A stretch of 14,940 nucleotides of DNA, taken from Ophryocystis elektroscirrha. Taxonomy: Eukaryota > Apicomplexa > Conoidasida > Neogregarinorida > Ophryocystidae. The position numbers and the translations under genes were made by a program. Below, piece by piece: positions 7,548-14,940 of this stretch. Below the pieces are notes generated by a model. The model saw only the letters and a list, made by a program, of their open reading frames with translations, was not told where the DNA came from and searched no databases. Location: NCBI GenBank assembly GCA_030141585.1, contig JAQIFP010000132.1, forward strand, positions 7,469-22,408. Reading direction: 5' to 3'. Position 1 is the stretch's first letter; each line of letters begins with the position of its first letter.

Positions 7548-10500
7548 TTATGAAGAAACAAATAAATGCAAAACTTCATTGGGCCATAAAATCCTATCGT
7601 TAACATATAATGCTGGAACTATTGTATATTTTCCATAAGTCAGAGGAAATAACAAAATACTTATTGAATGAGGTTCATTTGGCGTAAGATTTATTTCTTC
7701 TTCACAAAATGGAGACCAATGTAGAATAGATTGCTCGCAATGATTGTAGTTGCTATTTGTATCTAGACAGGTTAGTAAAAAGAAAGTTAATTTCTGTTCT
7801 ATTTGTGATTTCATAAATACACAAATTTTGATTGTAGCCCCACATACAGCCTAAATAAGGGCTTTGTTATTGCCATATTTTACCTTTTTCTTAGTAGCGA
7901 AATAGTTTGATTCAAAGTAAAAATTAAAAAAAATCTATAATTAAATTTTATATAACAATAAATTACCTTATAATCCACACAGCTGAGCAAATATTTTGAT
8001 ATGTAGTTGTTATATAGCATTTTAATATGAAAATCTTCAATAGAAATTCTTTTTAACATATCATCATCAATAACTTTAGCAGTGATAGAGTCAAAAAGGT
8101 TTTTTACTAAATATACATACGATGAAATAGTTGTTATATATTCTGTTACCAATTAACAAACACTTCCAACCATAATATATTTTAAATTATTAAAACAAGT
8201 TTAATAATTCTATATATTTTTAAATGGATATATACTGGAAAAGTTTGACATAGTATTTTACATCAATATAGTATATATATATATATATTAATTAATTTAG
8301 TTAAACTTACATGCACTGGTTACTATAGCTTCAGAGTTTTGGATATTTCTTGTTTCTATTTTAAAATCAAATGGGAAACTCCACCTAGTAAAGCTTTAAA
8401 AAAATACTACCACATACGTCTGTAATGTAGAAGGTAAAGATATAATGTTTTGAGAATGACTGGTACATATAATTTGTTGATTTGAACCATTGTAAAACTG
8501 TATTCGTAGTAGTAAAGGGTCATTGACATTTAGGAAGGACCAGTTAGAGAAACATATATTATTGTAGTTTAGAGCGTTTTGTATAGCTAGGCGCAATTTC
8601 TTTGACATGCAGTTTAAGTTTAATAATTTCATATTAGTAAAATTTGGTTGCTTGGGAATAACACTTATTGAACTAAGATGTATCAAAGTATCATTCTTTT
8701 GCGGAAACTCTTTACTTATTATGTAATATATATACATTGATGTATTTTTTTTGTCATTTAAAGAAACTTCAAATCTGAAACTGTGGAAATAGCTGATTAA
8801 GTATTTCAAGCATATTTCTATCAATATATTGGTCTTAATAAACATAAATAAAATATTGATTATAATTATTACTAACTATAGTACAAAACAACGAATAGAT
8901 AAATTCATAGGTATTTAAATAATACTAATGTTTATAATGTAATAAGTAATTAATAATTACAACTTAATATAATTTATCTGTAAGACCTAATTACTAAGGG
9001 ATTGATTTTCAAGGGTAGACAATTACCATATGTTTAATGAGGTTCTGTTTTCTTGACATAGCTGAATAGTAAGTATATCCTTTTTCTGTAGGACTAAATT
9101 TTTCAGAGTTACAAAATTATGATTATCAGTTATTTGCATTTTCTCTTTATTTTTTTCTATTTTATTTATAATTAAATTCATTTTCGCAGACTTCTTGAAA
9201 TGATTTGCTAAATCGTGTATTGTTTTTGTATTTGAAGGGGTTCTGATATCAAAGGCATCCGGTAAACTAGTAATGCACAAAGAATCTATGGTTGCTTCAA
9301 TAAAGTCAAACGAAATATTGACGTATACATTAGATTGAAATATACAATTATTAAGATTATAGTTATTTGTATATAATGCTTTCTTTTGATCTTGCAAACA
9401 CAGATTCATTCGGAATAAAGATTTATTAGGTATTATGTATAAAGCACATAAGCAATTTTTTTTTAATAAATTACTGATGCCAATATCTCCATGATTATAT
9501 AAATAAGAGGTAATGTTTTCATCATAGTTTAATATATATAAAGGAAGTTTTAACCCATAAAACTTACAGCTAATCCCTAGTATGTATATTATCTCTTCAG
9601 CTTTATAGGGTATGAAACAAAGCTCAATTTCCTGAAATCCTGGTTTCAAATGTATAATTTCTGGGTAAGTAAATGCATTACCAAGCACAATTAATTGTGT
9701 TTTAGATAATGTAATCGTAAATTTCAAAGGGTTATATAATAAAACTTTTACATATGTTAATCTGTTTTGAAACTCATTCGAAAATTGGTCTTTATCAAGG
9801 TTGATATTATTTGAACATTTATCAAACGGATGATATATAAATACATCATCAGAATTTTTGATATTTTTATCATTATTAAGCTCCTTTATATCCAAACATA
9901 ATTTATACAAACAATCTGAACTGTGCTCGTAATATTTATTCAAGACATTTATATCCAAGAGTATAGGTATTGATATATTACTAGAATTGCATATACCCCC
10001 TATTGTATATATATTTTTAAATTTTTTGAAATTAGAAATCCCAGTTATAAATAAAGGAGCATCTATTGATTTCAAATTAGTAATAGACTTTAAATTATCT
10101 AAAAGCTGCATTAATGTTTCTTGACTTAAGTATTCATAAAATTGATTGATATAAGAATATATAGACAAAGCTTTCGAAACACTATTTTGGTTTTTAGTAA
10201 TTAATTCATTGAATATATATTCTTGTACGTATACATATAATGTTTTATTGATTAAATTTTCAAATTTAAATATTGGCTCTGTACGTAATATATACATTTC
10301 AACATCAATCTGCAGCTTATTATCGTCGTGTAATGATTCACTTTGTATTTCATTAGTTTTTTGATTTATTACTATAAAATTTGAGTTTACATTGTCTAAT
10401 CTTGAAGCTTCATTTGAATGTTTATTAGTAAAATCAGATATAGTTTCTTTTTCTATTTTGTACGTAAATTTATTATTATTTTTTGATTTATTATAATTTT

Positions 10501-12250
10501 TAGGTTTTTGCGTAACAATATATTTAAATTTATCATTATATAAAGTATTATATTTATTTATCATATTTTTGAGATTAGTAACGTTATCGTATATTTCATT
10601 ATTAGAGTATTCCACATTATTATTTCCAGTATCATTGCAATAAGATATTCTGTCAGTAGTAACATCCAAAGTTATAAGAAAAAAAAACACATTTATTTGA
10701 TAAATTAATGCTGTTACTAAAAGTAGATACATTGAATCGTGATATTTATTCGCCTCTATTAGCAAGGTGGCATAATAATTGTTTTTTTCAATAAAATTTG
10801 CGATACTAGCAGTACAAATAAAGGTTAAAAATTTCTCTACATTAGTAATTTTGCTATTTTTAGTTAATTGTATAATATCATCAATTAATTGAATACATTT
10901 AATTTTATATCCACATATAGCTAAAAAACGTGTGTATCTAATATAGAACATAATAGTATTAATATCAATGCTTAAATCGTTTATTGGAGCTTCATTAAGA
11001 ATATTTACTATCAAGTCAATACAGCATTTTGGCATGCAAGGTTTTTTATTTATAAATTCTTTATGTTCAATTAAATTTATATTACATTCTATATAATTAT
11101 TTATATCATTTATGTATTTTGTATTAATTATTTTACTATTGTTGAAGCTTTGGGACGGTGAATACCGTATACTTTCATAAAACTCATTATCTGATATATG
11201 ACTTGATGTTATATCTACGGCTTGAGACGTTTTTGCAAGTGATACGCTTTCTAAAAGTAACTGACTTGATTTTGAACTGGACATTTGATTATAAGAATAA
11301 TACTTAGTATAATCATATTTAGCAGAACAAGCAACAATTTCAAAAGATTGAATTGATTGATATATCAAAGGAATATGCCACTTTTGTGCAGTTAATTTCC
11401 GTAAAATGTCCAGTTCTGTAGGTAAAGAAATGCTGTCATTACCTGGGATACACATGGACTGAAATAATTTGAGGGTATGAAGATTTACAGCAGACGCTAT
11501 GCGCATATAACACTCAATGTGATCACTATTACTATTGCTAATATACTCAACATAATTATTTATACTTAATATAGGTAAACCAATACTCATATAAATATCT
11601 CCAACTATTTTTTTATTATTATTAATGTTATTTCTTAATAAATAGTCGCAATCTGATATTGTCTCGAATTGAAGTGAATTTACTATTATATCTTTGTGTA
11701 AGCTTTTCTTACAATTAACTTCATTTAATTCATCTATCAGCCTATCATTTTTGTAAATTGATAAAATGAATAAAATATATTCTAGTATACAAGATATCAA
11801 ATAATAAATAGAGTCATTCACGTATTTTTTATTTTTATTGTAGCACTCGAAATTAAATATAATTTTGTTATAATTAAATTGTTTTTGAATTCTTTTTTTT
11901 ATAGTTGAAGTTAATAATGTATTAACATTATTACTGTCAAATATATATAATATACCATACACAGGATTCAGTATACCGCTTGTATCCAAATCTATAACAG
12001 GAACATATTTAATATACAGCTTTGAATTTGTCGGAAACGTGGTCATTAAGCTTGTTCGTAAATTTAACAGTTTTGGATATTTCATAACAAAATGAGATAT
12101 ATCGTTGATATATAAAAATTGAAAATGTTTATTTAAATGTGAAGTTGTACTGTATAATAATTTCCTGTCTAAATGTTCACTGCATATTATTGGTATATAT
12201 AATGACCAATAATCTGTTATACTGACATCTTGAGCCAATTCTTTATGCAT
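7548..12250 (-). CDS. TRAPPC9: TRAPPC9/Trs120-like TRAPPII subunit, six exons
   Basis: TRAPPC9/Trs120 is a large TRAPPII subunit, part of the exchange factor that activates Rab GTPases for Golgi and endosomal traffic. Exons (minus, 5' to 3'): 12250-9027, 8780-8418, 8384-8311, 8106-7967, 7934-7884, 7850-7548. Introns are 246, 33, 204, 32 and 33 nt; phases agree and the product is 1384 aa, near the usual family size. Family-like segments in order: VYGILYIFD (about 97-105), ISCILEYILFILSIYKNDRL (152-171), KKIVGDIYMSIGLPILSINN (213-232), then the Ig-like part with VKVLLYNPLKFTITLS (834-849). The C-terminus, VCGATIKICVF...ISILLFPLTYGKYTIVPALY, resembles the end of human TRAPPC9 (from memory) and crosses the last splice. 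The third intron's acceptor (8107) is the least certain, because another AG makes a stop. The start is the first ATG, downstream of a T-rich tract. Asn/Lys/Ile-rich spacers (about 580-650) look like lineage-specific filling. Confidence 0.82.
8107..8310 (-). other. TRAPPC9-like gene intron, 204 nt, with a TA run
   Basis: Donor GTAAGT at 8310, acceptor TATATTTAG ending at 8107, phase 1. It contains (TA)n at 8272-8288. The alternative acceptor GGTAACAG upstream would create TAA at the junction and was not used. Confidence 0.6.
8781..9026 (-). other. TRAPPC9-like gene intron, 246 nt
   Basis: Donor GTAATT at 9026, acceptor TTCCACAG ending at 8781, phase 2. The junction codon is TGT. A nearby alternative acceptor (TTTCAG six bases on) would create TGA, so the chosen site is favoured. 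Plain AT-rich sequence otherwise. Confidence 0.7.
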
Positions 12251-12361
12251 TAAAAAAAAAAAAAGCAGGTATATCCAACTTTTTTTTTTCTAATCGGAAA
12301 AGATAAAATACTTGAATTATTCCAATATAAAAAAAAAAAAAATTGATAAATAATCAATCCT
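12251..12361. other. 111-bp spacer between ING-like and TRAPPC9-like genes
   Basis: Both flanking genes are on the minus strand. The spacer carries three poly-A runs on the plus strand (poly-T on the coding strand), near 12252, 12283 and 12329. It must hold the ING-like 3' end and the TRAPPC9-like promoter. No conserved motif is recognised. Confidence 0.5.
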
Positions 12362-13901
12362 TTAATCTATAGTTTTTTTAGGAAGTACGAGATTGGAACT
12401 GATGCAATTTAAGCAGTACCAATTGTTTCCGTCTTCTTGTATAACTTCATCGAGAGGAGATTTTTGTTTTTTAACTTTTTTTTTTTCAGGGGGCTGACAG
12501 TACCCCACACAATCAAAGTGATACCATTGATCACAAAGATCACAGGCAACCATATTTCTAGCTCCTCCTATTTCACTCTGGTTACACGCTGGACATACTC
12601 CTGACCACGGATCTTCTAGTTTTTTTTTTGGCATAAATACCGATAGGTTTTTTGACTTTTTTTTTTCTAGTATTATTTGACTGCTAGATGTTACTGCTGA
12701 AAAAAGTATTCGAATCAATACTTTTCATCAAAATGTTCATATATTAAACATTTTATGATTCAAAGTTTATTATAGCAGATATAATCATGAAACTTGATAA
12801 TGCGGCATCAATATACACAAATAATCATAAAAATACATTATTTACATTGAATATAAACATTAAAATCAAATATACATATAAATTATTTATTAAACTCAAA
12901 TATACTATATTAATAATATCAAAATAATACATCTATATATATATATATATAGTTATAATAATAAAATAAAATATATATTTACATATATATACATTTGTGT
13001 ATATCAAATCTCATATACATATTAAAAATAAATGTGAAAATGTATATATATAAATATTTTTTTATATGTACGTACAAAAATAATATTTAATTTTTTACTA
13101 CATATATAAACCACCTTATTGAACTTTTTCACTTGTATGTAACTGTAAAATAGATCATTTTTTTTTATGCTATATGAAAGAATTATTAAACATCAAATAT
13201 AGAAGGTAAACAATTAAAAATATGCATTTTCAGATATAAATATTTTAATTATTACTTAAAGAGTTTTTTAACTCGCTCTTTTGAGATAATTTACTCGGAC
13301 TATCTGGTAAATCTAAACTTGTGTTTTTGGATCCTTCATTATATGGGGAATTGGGTATTGTTGTATTTTTTCTTCGAGAATGACGACTGTTTCCTGACGT
13401 CACTGAAGATACCTCGGATGTGGCTTGTCTCAATGCGCATCCATAGATGGTAGTTTCTCCTATACCTCCAGTTGAAGTCACTGTAGCTGTGCCTCCCGTT
13501 GTAGTATGGGCTGCTCGACTTGCTCGAGTAACTAAAAACGGTTCATTAGGTGCCGAAGATGAATGATTATGTGAATTATCATTTTCTGGTTGAGAAAAAG
13601 TTTGCTTGCGTAAGAGATCCATTTTGTACTGTAAAAAAGCAACATTTTGGTCTGTAATGCTGAGTTTTTGAACCAAAAAAGAACGTTGACGATGTATATG
13701 TAATAACAAGTATTGGTATAGCGATAAATTCACATCTTTTTCACGTGATTTGAAATCTTTATTAAATAATTCAGCAGATATTTTTCGCGCTACATTTTCT
13801 GCTGATTTTGCACGGCAATCCATACTTCGTAATAACTCCACATATCGTAAAAGCCAAGGGGTAACGTCAGCTGATATATCATCTTCATTCATAACCACCA
13901 T
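12362..13901 (-). CDS. ING-like chromatin reader with C-terminal PHD finger, two exons
   Basis: ING proteins bind histone H3 methyl-lysine through a C-terminal PHD finger and sit in acetyltransferase or deacetylase complexes. Exons: 13901-13256 and 12696-12362, with a 559-nt phase-1 intron (donor GTAATA, acceptor TTTTTTCAG); the product is 326 aa, a usual ING length. Residues about 8-101 are helical and ING-like: VTPWLLRYVELLRSMDCRAK, then HRQRSFLVQKLSITDQNVAF. A Ser/Thr/Gly-rich linker follows. The PHD finger is complete C4HC3: C250, C253, C267, C270, H275, C278, C310, C313, with WYHFDCVG and WYCLNC. About 22 extra residues, KKKVKKQK-rich, lie between C278 and C310. The Cys spacing (CxxC, CxxC) is that of general PHD fingers rather than the classic ING pattern, so the ING name is tentative. 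The ATG at 13901 is the first in frame; a GTG sits four codons upstream, and a further 5' exon is possible. Confidence 0.68.
12697..13255 (-). other. ING-like gene intron, 559 nt, AT-rich
   Basis: Inferred from matching phase at the donor AA|GTAATA and the acceptor TTTTTTCAG. It holds a TA run at 12934-12951 and repeated TATATAnATA-type words. I see no exon in it. If the two flanking exons are really separate genes, this would be intergenic. Confidence 0.6.
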
Positions 13902-13913
13902 TATACGCGCCAC

Positions 13914-14224
13914 TAGGTATAATTAGAAATACCAAAATTTTAAATTTTGCAAAATCTCATTAAACGCTTTAATTTAATACTTTAGTATCCACTGTAATCA
14001 ATATACTTAATAACTTCTATGAAATTTAAAGATTTTATTTTTTCCATTCATTATTAAACTGTGCAAGCACAGAAAAAAAAAATGTAAAACAAATTTGAGG
14101 ATTATTAAATTTTTTATCAAAAAAATTTATTATTTACTACTCAGAAATTATTTAAGTTATCTTTAAGTAGATAAATATGCTGAAACTATCTCAAGAAATT
14201 TTTATTTAATTTTAATCATCGTTT
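13914..14224. promoter_or_regulatory. About 310-bp divergent intergenic region
   Basis: It separates the start of the ING-like gene (minus) from that of the small four-exon gene (plus). AT-rich, with an A10 run near 14072 and no recognised motif. Position implies shared promoter function; a non-coding 5' exon for either gene cannot be excluded. Confidence 0.4.
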
Positions 14225-14583
14225 ATGAAATTTGTTGATACGAGCAAAATCTCAATTTCTCCGAAATTCCCTTGTCAAACTGCTTCGATAAAAAATGTAG
14301 TTATTCTCTAGTGTAATGTTCTTAATATAGGATAATATTTTTGACGTTACCTCTAACTCGACTCTTAAATACTCCATCAATAAGAAACCCAAAAAGTTGT
14401 CTTCCCCTTTACTAAGTATTTTTCATATTAATTTATTCAATATTTTCAGTCAGTGAAAGATATGGATTATCCAATCCTTTTGAGCGAACTCCGAAAACTA
14501 CTAAAGCTGTAAGAATATTCAGTATTACCGCCCAAACTTAGTTTACATGTATTAAATTGATTGCACCTTATACTATGCCGTAA
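14225..14583 (+). CDS. Small basic protein of unknown function, four exons with mini-introns
   Basis: Found by splicing only. Exons: 14225-14296, 14331-14415, 14450-14508, 14542-14583 (TAA). The three introns are 34, 34 and 33 nt with donors GTAGTT, GTATTT, GTAAGA and acceptors ATATAG, TTTTCAG, ACTTAG; phases 0, 1 and 0 all agree. The 85-aa product is basic and Ser/Thr/Lys/Pro-rich. It starts MKFVDTSKISISPKFPC, has a KKPKKLSSP cluster at about 42-50 (possible nuclear signal) and ends SERYGLSNPFERTPK...KLIAPYTMP. An NPF tripeptide lies at 61-63. No signal peptide, membrane segment or known domain is seen. The start ATG is the first in this frame, but more 5' exons are possible. Codon content is less AT-extreme than the flanks, which supports real coding. 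Confidence 0.68.
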
Positions 14584-14940
14584 CTGTACTAATTATTTAG
14601 TTCCAACCTCATTCGACGTTTCAAATAATTATATATATATATATATGCATACATATTCTTGTTTGTTATACTCATGCACATGTAATCATATTCACACATG
14701 TGCATATCTATACATATATTATTTATTATATATTATTTATAATATATAATAAATCAAAAATTAGATATCATATATTATATATTATATATTATTTATAATA
14801 TATAATAAATCAAAAATTAGATATCATATATTATATATTATATATTACATATTATATATTATATATTATATATTATATATTATATATTATATATTATATA
14901 TTATATATTATATATTATATATTATATATTATATATTATA
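14584..14940. repeat. AT satellite region: TA run, hairpin, 56-bp duplication and 7-nt tandem array
   Basis: No gene is seen. Contents: (AT)8 at 14631-14646; a perfect 15-bp-arm inverted repeat with a 4-nt loop at 14721-14754; a segment of about 56 bp repeated in tandem across about 14731-14843 (both copies carry AAATCAAAAATTAGATATCA); and from about 14830 to the window end a 7-nt array of TATATAT units that continues beyond the window. Confidence 0.8.

Noticed and set aside
3165..8400. Reassigned stop codons (ciliate-like code) to explain frames broken by TAA and TAG
   Set aside because: Every break is removed by a GT...AG intron with matching phase, and genes end at ordinary TAA codons, so the standard code suffices.
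8770..8783. Alternative acceptor TTTCAG for the second exon of the TRAPPC9-like gene
   Set aside because: It has the same phase but would create a TGA codon at the junction; the CACAG site six bases earlier gives TGT.
14561..14749. 62-aa plus-strand frame rich in Tyr, Ile and Cys
   Set aside because: It reads through (AT)n and ATACAT-type repeats, starts inside the last exon of the 85-aa gene in another frame, and has no coding character.
14760..14940. Telomere at the right end
   Set aside because: The 7-nt array is pure A/T with no G-rich strand, unlike known telomere repeats.

Overview
The window is nuclear DNA of a very AT-rich eukaryote, most likely a protist. It has spliceosomal introns with GT...AG ends, eukaryote-only gene families (VPS15, TRAPPC9/Trs120, an ING-like PHD-finger protein), and long (TA)n and TAT-type microsatellites in introns and intergenic DNA. 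A signal-peptide protein with three RxLxE motifs would fit an apicomplexan-type parasite, but no marker here fixes the taxon, so that is a guess.

Layout. (1) 201-6014, plus strand: the 3' five exons of a VPS15 (PIK3R4) gene, with HEAT repeats and a C-terminal WD40 domain; the kinase part must lie left of the window. (2) 6093-6788, minus: an intronless secreted low-complexity protein, tail-to-tail with VPS15. (3) 6946-7540, plus: a 121-aa protein of unknown function in five small exons, sharing a 157-bp divergent promoter with (2). (4) 7548-12250, minus: a six-exon TRAPPC9/Trs120-like gene of 1384 aa, whose stop lies 7 bp from that of (3). (5) 12362-13901, minus: a two-exon ING-like gene joining an N-terminal helical domain to a C-terminal PHD finger. 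(6) 14225-14583, plus: an 85-aa protein of unknown function in four tiny exons, divergent from (5). The right end is tandem AT satellite.

The gene models come from hand splicing. Open reading frames alone break these genes into pieces, but joining them at GT...AG pairs with matching phase gives continuous proteins, and in VPS15 and TRAPPC9 the joins follow family homology. Seventeen introns were placed. They fall into two size classes: ten of 31-36 nt and seven of 127-615 nt. Donors are mostly GTAAT or GTAAA rather than GTAAGT.

Functionally, VPS15 (regulatory subunit of the PI3-kinase VPS34) and TRAPPC9 (TRAPPII, Rab activation at the Golgi) both act in endomembrane traffic. The ING-like protein is a likely chromatin reader. 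There is no operon logic; neighbouring genes simply share promoters or 3' ends.
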